DNA of 64,000 nucleotides. Source: Conoideocrella luteorostrata (taxonomy: Eukaryota > Ascomycota > Sordariomycetes > Hypocreales > Clavicipitaceae). The notes under the pieces were generated by a model. That model was given only the letters and a program-made list of their open reading frames with translations. It was not told the origin of the DNA and did not search any database. Positions 33,698 to 44,700 of this stretch are shown here, piece by piece. The position numbers and the translations under genes were made by a program. The stretch covers positions 150,379-214,378 of the forward strand of contig JASWJB010000036.1 of assembly GCA_032433595.1 (NCBI GenBank), given 5' to 3'. Within the stretch, counting starts at the first letter, position 1, and each line of letters starts with the position of its first letter.

Positions 33698-35945
33698 GTT
33701 GTCTAGGTGTCTCCGGTGTGAGCAATGGCGAACTTGAAAGTTTCGCCAGGAACTGTGTGCGAGAGATTGTCGAATACGGTTAGCGACAGGTGTAGCAGCG
33801 GATGTAGCTACAGCAGGAGAAAGTCGAGAAGCGACAGTGGATGCGAATCTCTTATGGGAATCGAGGAGACTGAGTAAGAAGAAATGTGTTAGCGGGTCTT
33901 GTGGGAGCTCCAAGTAGAAGGTGAAAGCTATACCATGTAAGTGGAAGTGAGCCGAAGCAAAGGTGGTGGGGGAGGGAGGGGAAGACAGGGAAGACGAGGG
34001 GCAAAGGAGGGGCTGTGACGGGCAATACTGGTGATTGGGCAATCGGCCAGACAGTCAGACTGACCGACTCGAAAAGAGGGGACCCTAGCAACCCTTGCAC
34101 TAGATATTTCAGATGTCCAGATGTCGCTCAATGTCTTTGTCCTCGTTTGTGATACAACTTGTACGATGCTGCCATGCAGTTGGGGTTGCATTTTCCGCCC
34201 GGGAAGTGTTCATGGGTGTACTGGAGGGCGCCGGGAAGGAAATGGAGGGTAATCGAGACCAACAACTAGCCATGAGGAAGCGAAACTATTGAGTTTTTTC
34301 ACTATTGTACTTCGTGTAAGGCGCGCGTTGGTTGCCTTGGAACACACTCTGGCTCGGAAGCTAAGCAGGCCCAATACTTTTGAATGCATCCTGAATGATA
34401 TGACAATACCAGCAGCTGCAAGCCACGGCGGATCTGGGGTCTGGTCTATCTCGGTGACGCAAGAATCGCTCACTCGAGCGTCATGCACGGTCATCACTCA
34501 TCTCCAGCTGTTGGGTTGTTCTGCCATGTTGGGGCTTGGGCAAATCGGACCTAGACAAGAGTCCTTTCTGAAATCGTTTATACTTACATGCACCTGAGGT
34601 GGTGGCCGTTGCTAGTGGGCCATACACTTCGCTGGTCATGCTGCTGCGGGCCGAAATTTTGCGCCGGGCTGCTGCAGCTGATGATTTTGGGAGATCTTGT
34701 ATCGGCCAGAAGCGGCTTGTTTGGAGCAGTCGCCGTTGTTATCAACTTGCGGCATAATGATTTGAATGATACTGAGTTGGCGGGCCTCGGCAAGGCTGCA
34801 GGCTGCAAAGCCGGCATGGTGACGTGATGGACGGTGATTTGCGGAAGGAACGTTATTGAGATAAGATAATATGAAATGATGAAATAAAAATTTATAAAGA
34901 CAAAAGGAGAGACAGAAATCTGGGCTTGGCTGCTGCAAAGAGTGTATTCAATTACCCCGTAGACGGACGGTATCGAAATCTGGCTCGGTACGCCCCTTTC
35001 CAGTGTCTCCGCAGACTTAGGCAGGATGCGCTTCCAGGACAGCTGGAATGGTGCAAGGAATAGCCCAATCAAAAAGAATCCATCGTTGAAAGCTGATGGC
35101 AAAAATAAATGGTCCCTTTTGCGCCGACTAGATGATTACACACGGCACCCGAAGCAAAGATTCGCTGGTTAGAACGAGCCTTCAAAAGTTCATAGAGAAC
35201 TCTTCGGATGTGGATACGGACTAACTAGGGAGTAGTTACGGGGCAGTTACGGAGTAGTCCGTACTGCGTCTAATTCCCTGCCTGCCTCGCCCAGCACAGA
35301 AATTGGATGGACGGGCACCCAATTTTCCGAAGCCGGTCTCAACTTTCAGAGGAGCCTCTGAATTCGATTGGTCCCTGCTTTCGTTCCCACATACGTCTTG
35401 TGTTGGCTGCCTCGAATGGAAAGAGCCATCCAACATTGCCAACTTGCCGGTGCAGTTTGGCTGCCTCTACTCCGTAAAATTACTAGCATCGTTGGATCCG
35501 AGGCTCGGGTACCCTTCCTAGTGATCAGATTTTGTAGGCGAATCAGTTGACATAAGGGTGACCCGCGGGCCAACGTTACGCGAAAATCAGGGCGGCTTCA
35601 GCTTCCACGACACCGGTGACTATTTTAAGAAAGGTCTGAGCAAATTTCTTCTGCTCCTGTCCTCCGAGAACGGTTGAATAATAAGCAGCCTCAGAAGTTT
35701 ATCCTTAGAAGCCTGGATCAAGACATTCGATGCATAATATGAAGACTGGGAGGGAGCAAGTATCACCACAATCCTTCTCTCCACGAGCCACAATATCCCA
35801 CCCTGTTGTGTATTTTGGCGGCCATAACAAGAACCTAACCCTCAATAGCAGCTTACGTCCACCTATATAGCCAAATGATTCCGAATCATTCGTCTTGTCT
35901 TTGTTCGATGCGGCCCAGTAGAGCCTGTCTATCTGGGGCGTGTCC
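33698..35945. other. aminopeptidase 5' region and 2.2-kb intergenic stretch
   Basis: The first about 170 bases stay open in frame with the aminopeptidase. A strong acceptor (TTCTTCTTACTCAG on the minus strand, about 33871-33884) suggests a 5' intron whose donor may be GTATAG near 33932. Beyond that, motif copies lie at 35248 and 35468. A stretch at 35219-35233 (ACTAACTAGGGAGTA) repeats exactly at 27374-27388. No gene was supported in 34200-35900. Confidence 0.45.
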
Positions 35946-36170
35946 TTACAGATTCACACAAGCAGAGGGTATAGAGTATCCTTCTCTTTGCAGTGTAACG
36001 ACACGTGAAGGGCTGGATACTGTCTCTCGACTTGCAGTACTGTGATATTTGCCACATAAACAGTCGTTTTCTTTCCTGAGAGAAGTCCTACAAGAACGTC
36101 GGTCAATACCGACTACGGCGGAGCGGGTTGCAATGATAAGACATAGAACCATCCATGTTCCCAAGGTCAT
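35946..36170 (-). CDS. putative small secreted cysteine protein (74 residues)
   Basis: Single open frame from the ATG at 36170. The first about 21 residues (MTLGTWMVLCLIIATRSAVVG) have a basic-poor start, hydrophobic core and small residues, like a signal peptide. The rest is basic with four Cys: SCRTS, DCLC (a CxC pair) and SACVNL at the end. It is head-to-head with the 159-residue CxC protein, 447 bases between starts, so the two may share a promoter. No family was recognised. Its short length means chance is possible, and an undetected intron could change the C-terminus. Confidence is low but the signal-peptide pattern and CxC pair beside a CxC-rich neighbour justify listing. Confidence 0.35.
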   Translation of the reverse strand: MTLGTWMVLCLIIATRSAVVGIDRRSCRTSLRKENDCLCGKYHSTASRETVSSPSRVVTLQREGYSIPSACVNL

Positions 36171-36617
36171 GTTTGCGAACCAACTGTCTTACAATTACAG
36201 CTGAGAGAACTCAAGACAGAGCCCTAGGATCGAGAAATTGATTAACATAAAGAGCTTACTGATAGTCTGCTCATACCATTTTAGGACAGGAAGGTGAACG
36301 GTGAAACCCGGCTCGTGCTAAGCTTTCAAACTAAGGTATACATTGACGCTCTAGTGACCCGCAATAGGAATTTCGAGGCAGGACAACCACACTGTCAAGC
36401 ATTCCAAACAATTGCCACATCCATTTCAGAAGATGGGATGGCTGTACAATACACCTGCAGCTATCCCTTGCTAAAAAGTAGTAGGTAGATCAATGTCTTG
36501 GGGCTAAATATATACATGTACGATGATGATGCACGGGATATAAGAAGCATAGTGCACCGTCCGCAACGTGACAATCTCTCACTTCAAAACTCACATCGCT
36601 GAGTATTTCTTACCAAC
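36171..36617. promoter_or_regulatory. shared divergent promoter region of the two small secreted genes
   Basis: 447 bases between divergent start codons. On the plus side, AAATATATACATG near 36506 is a plausible TATA element about 110 bases before the ATG at 36618, followed by a CA/CT-rich leader (CTCTCACTTCAAAACTCAC). No operator was identified. Confidence 0.35.
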
Positions 36618-37154
36618 ATGAAATTTCTTCTCCATCTAGTGACAGCCATTTCAGCCGTTACAGCTGCTACCGTGCAATATGATGGGAAGGTAAGGAAAGT
36701 ACACTTTTGATATCTTGATCTTGAATACTGATTCGCTACGATGCAGTCGCGGCTCAAAGTGGCGCATCTGGAAGTGAGGCACTGTAACTGTATGGCACCT
36801 GAAGGGCCATGCAGCTGCGATGACGCTCATGACATGAGAGCCGTGAATCTCAAAGCCATTAGTGCGTCATCCAATCAATGCGCAGAAGGACGACTACCGT
36901 GTGACGATGCGCCAGCCCACCCAAAGCGCCAGTGTCTTTGTGAAGTGAACGACCAGCTCGAGTCATGCGCATGCAATGCACATGGCGGTGGCAGCGTAGG
37001 CACGAAGCGACGTGTCGTGGATAGGGGCTTACTCCATTGTATGTGTCTGCTTGAAGAGCCGGATGGGTCGACGAAGCCTTGCGGGTGCAATACACCAGCA
37101 AACTTTTTGGGGCAAGTAGGTCCGATACTGGAAGCTCCTCCATTTCGGCAATAG
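36618..37154 (+). CDS. secreted CxC-repeat protein with dibasic sites, unrecognised family
   Basis: Two exons, 36618..36689 and 36747..37154, with a 57-nt GTAAGG...GCAG intron in phase 0, give 159 residues. Exon 1 is a signal peptide (MKFLLHLVTAISAVTA). The mature part has 14 Cys at 37, 39, 46, 48, 69, 76, 87, 89, 98, 100, 122, 124, 136 and 138; twelve form six CxC pairs. The pairs group into modules of the form (H/Q)CxC-x(6-11)-CxC(D/N): HCNC...CSCD, QCLC...CACN and HCMC...CGCN. A degenerate module QCAEGRLPCDD sits between the first two. KR at 84-85 and KRR at 111-113 stand before modules, as expected for Kex2 cleavage of a repeat precursor. No enzyme motif. CxC clusters can bind metals, as in metallothioneins, or form disulfides; which applies is unknown. 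I do not recognise the family. Confidence 0.78.
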
Positions 37155-37331
37155 CGAATGAAAAGCGGTGACTGCTAAAAAATCATCGGAAACTGAACGG
37201 AATCGAATGGGTATATTAACCAGAAATGGATTCTCCTATGGTTGTCGTTGTTGTTAGTGTTGTTGTTGTTCATGATATTATCCGCAGACCAGATTGTTTA
37301 GCTGCAAGATATTCGTCGAGGAATGCATCTC

Positions 37332-38435
37332 CTACTTGTGCTCATCCTTGGTTTCGCTGTGAGCGGCTAATTCGGACGCAAACCCCATCCTTTGAAGCCC
37401 TGGTGAGGGATGCGGCATGCTACCTGAACCACTCGCGACTGAGCTTATGCTCGTGCGGTGAGTGTCGCCAGGAGACGGGCTGGGATAAGCCTGTGACCAT
37501 CGAGGATCTGACGACGACACAGACTGCCGATAATCCGGCGCAAGTTCCTGTGGTCGATGTGCCGGAGCTTGAGGCTGACTGTGATAATATTGGTGTGGCT
37601 GATAGTCTCCCGGAAGCTCTACCGCAGCTGTCGGGGCGTATTTCTGACCGCCATAGGGAACATGTTGGCCTTGTCCCTGGTACGTCGGACCATGAGAATA
37701 CTGCTGCGTTGGCGACGTCGGCACCTGATATTGTGATGGATGCATCTGCTGGTAACCCAGTTGAGGGCTCCCGAGAGGACTGGGTGAGTGGCGAGGAATA
37801 AAACTGGATCTGTGGTGGGCATGCGTCGATCGATCATTCGGATTGATCGTCTTGAGTTTCCCGTCTTCCATCATGGCCTGGAGAACACCGGCGTCCAGGA
37901 GCTCCGCTTTCTTGACGATACGCTGGACCATTTCCTTGTTGGCAGCCTTGGCCTGAGACTTGACAAAGCCCACCATGGCGATGTTGCATTTGAACTCAAT
38001 GTCCTCGCGAAGATACAGGCCGTCTTTGGGCGCACCGAGAGACTCTAGCCCAATCTCGCGCTGCTCGGGCGGTTCAATCCCAGGCTGATTCCCCGCGATT
38101 TGGTACTTGTATCGCATGTCGATGTTGAAGGGGGCATAGATGTGCGTCTGCAGTCCCCACGGCATGTCGTGAAAGCATCCATTGAAGCTGATCTTGCCGG
38201 AGCCCATATTCCCCATCCCCGGCACAAACTGGATGCGTTGCGTGATCTCGTACCACGTACTGTAGAACTCGTCGGAGGCGGCATTTCGCGGGGCCGATAT
38301 GGCCTTGTGGTCGAGGACGAGGGGATTGAGGGTGATGACTTCGCTATGAGAATGAAGGATGTCGAGCGCCAGTTGGCGCGGGATGAAGCTGGGGATCGGT
38401 GTTATCACCGTGAAAGCCTCCTTCTTGCGCAGCAT
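37332..38435 (-). CDS. DUF7053-like conserved fungal protein
   Basis: Single exon, 367 residues, start MLRKKEAFTVITPIPSFIP. The N-terminal half (about 1-180) is a compact domain with alternating strands (KISFNGCFHDMPWGLQTHIY, DMRYKYQIAG, IEFKCNIAMVGFVKSQ), which I believe matches the fungal DUF7053 family of probable START/SRPBCC-like fold. The second half is low complexity, rich in Pro, Gln, Ser, His and Tyr, with SPSPLGSP, YQGQGQ and a Ser-rich end, and is likely disordered. No catalytic residues are recognisable and no molecular function is known to me. Its stop lies 178 bases from the stop of the convergent CxC gene. The family name is recalled without a search. Confidence 0.75.
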   Translation of the reverse strand: MLRKKEAFTVITPIPSFIPRQLALDILHSHSEVITLNPLVLDHKAISAPRNAASDEFYSTWYEITQRIQFVPGMGNMGSGKISFNGCFHDMPWGLQTHIYAPFNIDMRYKYQIAGNQPGIEPPEQREIGLESLGAPKDGLYLREDIEFKCNIAMVGFVKSQAKAANKEMVQRIVKKAELLDAGVLQAMMEDGKLKTINPNDRSTHAHHRSSFIPRHSPSPLGSPQLGYQQMHPSQYQVPTSPTQQYSHGPTYQGQGQHVPYGGQKYAPTAAVELPGDYQPHQYYHSQPQAPAHRPQELAPDYRQSVSSSDPRWSQAYPSPSPGDTHRTSISSVASGSGSMPHPSPGLQRMGFASELAAHSETKDEHK

Positions 38436-39549
38436 TTTCTTGTTGGTTCTTTCTGGTGGCTGTCGTCAGTGCGGAGAGGCGTAGATGCTGAGTGTACTTT
38501 CGAGCTGCAAGCCTGTCGTCCTTATGGTCGCGTGCAATAAGCAGCCAAGAAGTAGATCTGAATCGCGAATATCGTTCAGGAAGCGTCGACTCTGGTTTGA
38601 AACGATGTACGGAGTAGAAAGGCAGGAAATAAGATCGATCGAGACGACTGATTGCGCCAAATGTGATGGGCTGGGCTGGGCTGGGCTGGGCTTGCTGGCT
38701 GGCAGGGTATCAACGCATCGCCGCACGTTTCTTGAGCTAAAGATTGAAACGTCAGCATTTGGGGCGCGGGGCTGAGCCAGCCGGAACAAAGCTAAGTTCA
38801 ACAAGCCAAGCACATTCAAGCCTATCTGTCCAAGCTGTCTTACATGCCCATGACGCCAACATGCTAGTGGCCAAGTGGCGTTGTCGTCTCACGTCTAATC
38901 AATCTTTCGTGTTGGCGTCGCCCCAATGAGTTGCAGGGGTTGGAACAGCCGGAACAGTCTATTCCCGACTACTCCGCTCTCAGTCCATTGGCGAATATTG
39001 GCAGCATTTCGATGGTTAATCGTACACGTCAGCCCAGCCAAGATTTGTCGGTGGCTTGATGTAGTACGGTCTATCAATGTGAGACAGGCAAAGGCATTTG
39101 ACGGAGACGCTGGGCTGGCTTTCATTGTGGGCGGTGTGCTCGGCAACTAGATTCTTGATTATGTATGGGAGTACTCCGTACAATATACGGAGTACAATGT
39201 ACAATAATTATGAGCATAAACGTGGTGGAGCTGCCACTCTGGCTCCCAGCACATAGCAATGGGCAATTAATACACGGAGTACGGAGTACTGAGTAGCACG
39301 TACCCTGATACCCTGGAAATTTTTAGATACTACTCAGATGTGGAGCGGACTGGATCCATCCCATTGTCGGCATGAAGTTGAATTCCTTTTATCTTGTTCT
39401 CTTGTGTACGTAGTAGCTTGATGCCATGGCGATGAAATATTTCAAATCGCCGGGTCGCGAATCTGTTTATGAACCTAGTTGCTTTTCAAGCCACCAAATG
39501 ACATTAAACAGTGTGTGAAACGTTCGAGATGTCAAATCGCTACTCATCT
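38436..39549. other. 1.1-kb intergenic region with clustered motif copies
   Basis: Promoter of the DUF7053-like gene and the 3' end of the transporter. A GGGCT tandem array sits at 38667-38692. Motif copies occur at 38608, 39172, 39186 and 39280; the last three fall within 120 bases, with TACTCCGTACAATATACGGA forming an interrupted palindrome. Confidence 0.55.
38667..38692. repeat. GGGCT pentanucleotide array
   Basis: About five direct copies of GGGCT in the promoter of the DUF7053-like gene. G-rich on the plus strand. Confidence 0.85.
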
Positions 39550-41704
39550 CTACTTGGTTTCCTTCAAGCCCTTATCACTGAATCCATGGTTGTCATCTCG
39601 ACTCTCTCCAGATTCTGCCACCTCACTCGCCTGGCAGACGCCCATGATAACAATCTGAGGAGCATATACCGTGCTGTCTTTGTCGCGACGCTCAGGGGGA
39701 ATAAAAACATCAAATGCCCGAGGGAAGATGAAGCCCGCCGCCGCAATGACCATGATGAAATGCGCCACAGTGAATGCAAAGATGTGCAGCGGATCCATGC
39801 GCACCTTGTAGAAAGCGGGATACGAGAAGGACAAGATGATGGAGAGAATAGGGCACGAGATGTATCGAATGGTCGGCGCCCAGAAGAGCGGAATGCTCCA
39901 ATTCTTCCCTTTCGCCACGACTGAGTTGAGGTCGCGCGTGAGTTGGTTGCCCTGCATAACATCTCTCGTTAAGTTGGCTCCTTTTCTCACGAAGAAATGA
40001 GGGATCTCATACAGATGGGATAATCAATTTGGAAGTACTTACGGAGTAGAAGGCGACCCACCAGAATTTACTCAGCCATGGGTTCCTCCCCCAGAATCGA
40101 GGAGGAATCGAGTCCGGCGTCCTCGCGACAAGCACAGAAACCACGCCGCCGACGACAAAAAGGCCAAAGCCAACGCCAGCTCCAGCGCTGGGACTCACGG
40201 CTTGGCCAACGGCAACACCTAGCACCATAGCCAGGATATAACAGCCGCTATACGTGAGGTAAGCGGCCCAGCCGACTTGCTTACACACATCTCTATGTCT
40301 GTACACCGTAGTGACCACGACGCCCTCGGTCCAGACAATGAAGATAAGGGACAGATTGTTGATCCACGTGTCTACGGCATCGAGGAGGTAAAAGCCAAAT
40401 TTGGTGCAGTACATGAGGGAGAACAGAAAGGAGACGATGACAACAAATGTCGAGATGGCAACCCTGGGCATTTTCTTGCTTAGGTCTGAATCACAAAGCA
40501 GAGTGACCATGGACTCTGTCAAGGCAAATGCCGAACTCAGACCCAGAATAGCAACAGTCAGGAAGAACAGCACGGCCCAGACGTTTGCGCCAGGCATCTC
40601 AGCAATTGCCAGAGGATACGTTAGAAAGCCAACGGTAAAAGTCCCGAGCTCTGTATCTCCAGGCCGGAGGCCCAGAAACCCGACAATGCCGAAAACAGCA
40701 AACCCAGCAAGAATCTCATACATGGAGTTGCACAGAGCGATAATGACGGAATCTTGCACCGCGTTAGCAAAGCGGCTGTTGTAAGAAGCATACGCCGTGA
40801 AGTATCCAAAACCAACGCCAATGGAGAAGAAGATCTGCCCGCATGCAGCCTGCCAGATTTGACCGCCGGCAAGTTTTTCACCGTGCCATTCTGCAAAGTA
40901 CAGCTTGACTCCTTCAGAGGCATTGGGCAACGATAATGACCGCCCGATGAGGATGAATATCATGACGATTGGCAAGCCCATAGTGAAGTACACGGCTCGC
41001 CCAGTCACAGCAACGCCTTTGAACATACACAGGTACACCATGAGCCAAATGAAGGCGCACCAGCCGACGGTCTCGCCAACGAACCCAGTGCTCGGATACC
41101 TTGTGTATGAGGTCACAATGCTGCCGCTCGTAGTGCCTGGTCTGGGTTCTGGGTTGGCCAGAACGTCCTGTCTGTAGAATGCCTCGCCGCGATCAGTCCA
41201 AGGCAACGGGCTTTGAAACGAGGTACGGAAGTAGTGCATGATCCAGCTCAGAATGGGGACATAGTACGTTGAAACGATGTAGCCGGTCATGATGACGCCG
41301 AATCCGACTCCCTTGGTGCGCTTGTTGATGCCGTTGTAAGCAATAACAGACCCTCCTCGATATGCTTGACCGATAGATATTTCGAGAATCAAGACAGGTA
41401 TTCCCAAGAAAACCAATGCAATGAAGTAGGGGATGAACCATTGGACACCATTATTTGCGAATACGACCGATGGGAACCTCAGCAGGTTGCCTAGACCGAC
41501 AGCGCCGCCCTATTAATTTCATCGTCGAATATCAGCAACCTTTCATCATCTTCTTCTAGAAGGAATGGCACGCTTGGGTGCTGGAGAACTTACCATAGCC
41601 GCCAGTACGAACGCCGTCCGGGATGACCACACATCACGACCATCTTGTTCCTTGTCAGAGTCGGGTGCGAGGAACTTGAAAACCCTTTTCAATTTGCGCG
41701 CCAT
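39550..41704 (-). CDS. sodium:neurotransmitter symporter (SNF/SLC6) family transporter
   Basis: Polytopic membrane transporter that in characterised relatives moves amino acids or related amines with Na and often Cl. Three exons, 41704..41594, 41509..40043 and 39951..39550, with introns of 84 and 91 nt (GTAAGT donors), give 659 residues. Exon 1 ends AFVLAAM and exon 2 begins GGAVGLGNLLRFP, the unwound TM1 signature of the LeuT fold (usually GNxWRFP), so the junction is well supported. GGAF-type and GQIFFSIGVGFGYFTAYASYN segments match TM6-TM7 regions. About twelve hydrophobic segments can be counted. The C-terminal tail is hydrophilic (SGESRDDNHGF). Fungal members are little studied, and the substrate cannot be told here. 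No pathway neighbours. Confidence 0.9.
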
Positions 41705-44700
41705 GATTGTAACAGAGAAAAGGCCAGCATGAAGAAGCGGAACCTGGGCTGTGTCACTCCGATGAATTCGAAATGTGCCGCCTAATGCATGGACGTCCAC
41801 TGCATCCTATTTAACCACCGCCGGCACGGTACCATTTGGAGCCTATCTGCCCGGCCATTGCTCTCGATATCTTCTCTACGCTACCATGATTAGAGCGTAT
41901 ATGCATAGCTACTGAGCCTCACACGTCTCCACAAGTTGACATAATTGATGCCTTTGATGGTTGGTGTATGGTGCCAAGGCGTTGTGGCTGGGCCCGCCAA
42001 GATAAATACTGGCCTGGCAAGAGCATATAATTTTCCTTTGATGTACTGTAACCTATTCTAGACGCAGTAATATCCGAGATTGAAGTTGCTTTAGAGGTGC
42101 GAATATGCCAAGCAGCCAAGCCTGATCCAAGGATCTAGGCTAATGCGGGGAAACAATTGGCGGCCCAGGAAACCAAGGGAGCAAACGCTGGGAAACCTGG
42201 TAGTGCCTGTGAAGAAGCACAAAGTCAAATGTACGGTTCATCTCCATTTCGTGGGTCTTCAAATGGTTGCTCATGCTGATATATGGACGAGCTTCGAGGA
42301 AGAAGTACTGGTGTGAGTAAGCCTTGCGATGAGTGGATGGGCAGTACATAGACGCGACGCTAAGAAAAGTATGCTATCCAAAGAACAAACTCTCCGAAAA
42401 TAATGACTTAATAGTTAAGGGAGAGAACCTTATCTGTGTACTGGAATAGCGAGATTAGCGCCAGAAACAGGGCCTCAAGATGCCTGAGTCTTGCGACGAG
42501 CCAAGAAAGGCTAATGCGCACGCCAAGGTGTTCCATCTCGCTCCGTCTTGGGGAACGCAACACGTGCCCCTACATCAGGCTACAGGCGTAAGCTACTTGT
42601 CTCGGCCCTTGTCAGCTTCTAGAAAAGCCTGAACTATACCTGTGCGTCTAAGAAACGGCTTAAATATTGCTAGAGAGTCAATGAAGAATGCTTTGCAGTA
42701 TGCTCCATAGAGCGTGGGCCTTAGGTGTCTTTCACTACCCTAGACCCAACAGAGATCTAGACTGCATATTGATAGCGTCTGATTGAAATGGCGGATTTGG
42801 AGCTAAATCTCCAGCTTGCCATGTTTGAGCTACTTGAATGAGGGACTTACTACGAGGCATTCAAACTAAAGAACCGTCCCTCTCGTAGTAACCGCATAAT
42901 GCGCATATAAATAGTATACGATGTTTAAAAAGTTGGAACCACATAACGATATGTGACTTAGCTTACCCAATGCTGCCACCATGATAAGAGACGACATCTG
43001 ACAACAATACACGTGCTTGTGAGCCTTTGCAAACGATTTTTCAGACAACCTCAGCTTTTTGATGCGTAAAGGATTGAATTATTTCACTTTAAAGCAGTGG
43101 GGGACAGATGAACAATGTTTGCAGAAGAAAAAAAAACCAACGGATGAAGCGGGAGAAGAATCAGCCATCGGCGTAAGCGAAAAATGGGCGCACCGTACAG
43201 ATCCCCCCAATTTGAAAGTCGGAATTCCACATTTCACCGAACAGAGAAATAAGGCGACCGAGCTTGCATGCCTTAATTTGGATGCCATAAGCTTGATCGG
43301 GAAGTTGTAGGCGCATGTAGCGATAGTAATGAATCAGCTGAAGAAACATGACAAGACAAGACGACATTGAACTGAGAAGACTTCTCCAGTTTCAAGGATG
43401 TGGATGCAGAAGTAAGGGGTAATTATGCCGGTGGACAACATCGGCGAATCGGTGCCGACCGATGAAATTCCATTCACACGCTCCGCAACCCAACTAGTAT
43501 CAAGTGGTCAAATGGTGTGAGCGCCAACAGCAGATGCATGCTACGACACATCGTGGATGGCTTGCAGCATCTGAGCTCTGCATTTTCTAGAAGCTTTGGT
43601 CCAAAGGTAATGGAGACTTCACAGGCTGTGCTGCAGCCCACTAAGCTGAGCGCGGTATTCATTTTCACTGGTCAGAGCGAAAGCGACCCGCCGCGGTCCG
43701 CATTTTAATTGGCTAGATCTGATTAGACTGCTGAAAGATTCTGTTGACTGGAAGTTTTGGGTACCTGTTGCTTTCTTCTCGGTTCCATCTGGGGAAGGCA
43801 TGGCCGGACGAAGTTTCTATCAAGCTGACCCTTGATTGCTGCATCGGGCAACCCTCACCATGTCGTAGATGGCGTGGTATTGCAGCGGGATTTCCGCAAT
43901 CCTTCCTGATTGTGACTCGTATACTACGATAGTTTAGCTGAAGAGTCAATTGGCTTGTGCGCCATACAGGCCGTCGGTCAATGTCTGTAACTAAGATGTT
44001 TCGCCCACTGTTTCCGTGCCGCTAACCGTTGACATGTTTTGTAAGTTATGTGGTAAAGCAGCTTGATGTAATGCAATGCGTCGCGACCTTGAATGTATCA
44101 TCTGTTCCGTGGTTTACCCCGGATTCCACGTACCGTGCCCCAATACAAAGGAAAATTGCGGAGACGGGAAAACCAACCCAGCTTCAATGAATGAAGATTG
44201 CAGCTTGGCTTGGAATGAAGCTCCGTGCTGTACGGAGTAGTTATCATCGCAATTGTCTCTTCTGCAGGTCCAGGCCCTGGGTCCTGGGTTCCATGTGGCA
44301 TTTCTCGGCAGGCATGTGGCGCATCCCCCAGGTCCTTGAATCTGACCGACAGCCGATGTGGCAGATAATTTTACTCCATAATGACAATGGTTAGTTGGAT
44401 AGCGAGTCAGCTAGCCCACCCCGGGGAGGGAACGGGCCTCTCGTGTTGGATGCGAGCATGGTGGTTTATGGAATATCTGGAAGTATCCTGGCTAGTTACA
44501 TGCTGCATGCTTTGGGACCGGCGTACTCCGTAACTAGAACATGTATTGTATAGTTACTAGTATGTTGATGTGGAACCGGGAGTCTGGTATTGTATTATGT
44601 ACTTCGGGGTATATGCACGGAGTGCAGAATACTATTCCGAGTTAACCATAGAGCAATCTAGTTAGTACGGTAGCTACTGTTTTAACTACGAGAGTAACTA

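Noticed and set aside
34353..34369. 5S rRNA-like stretch CTCGGAAGCTAAGCAGG
   Set aside because: It matches the internal control region of vertebrate-type 5S rRNA as I recall it, but the flanks do not fold or align as 5S, and filamentous-fungal 5S genes read differently here. Probably chance.
36741..37154. Using the ATG at 36741 as start of the CxC protein
   Set aside because: That ATG overlaps the splice acceptor (ATGCAG); splicing from 36618 adds a clear signal peptide in frame.
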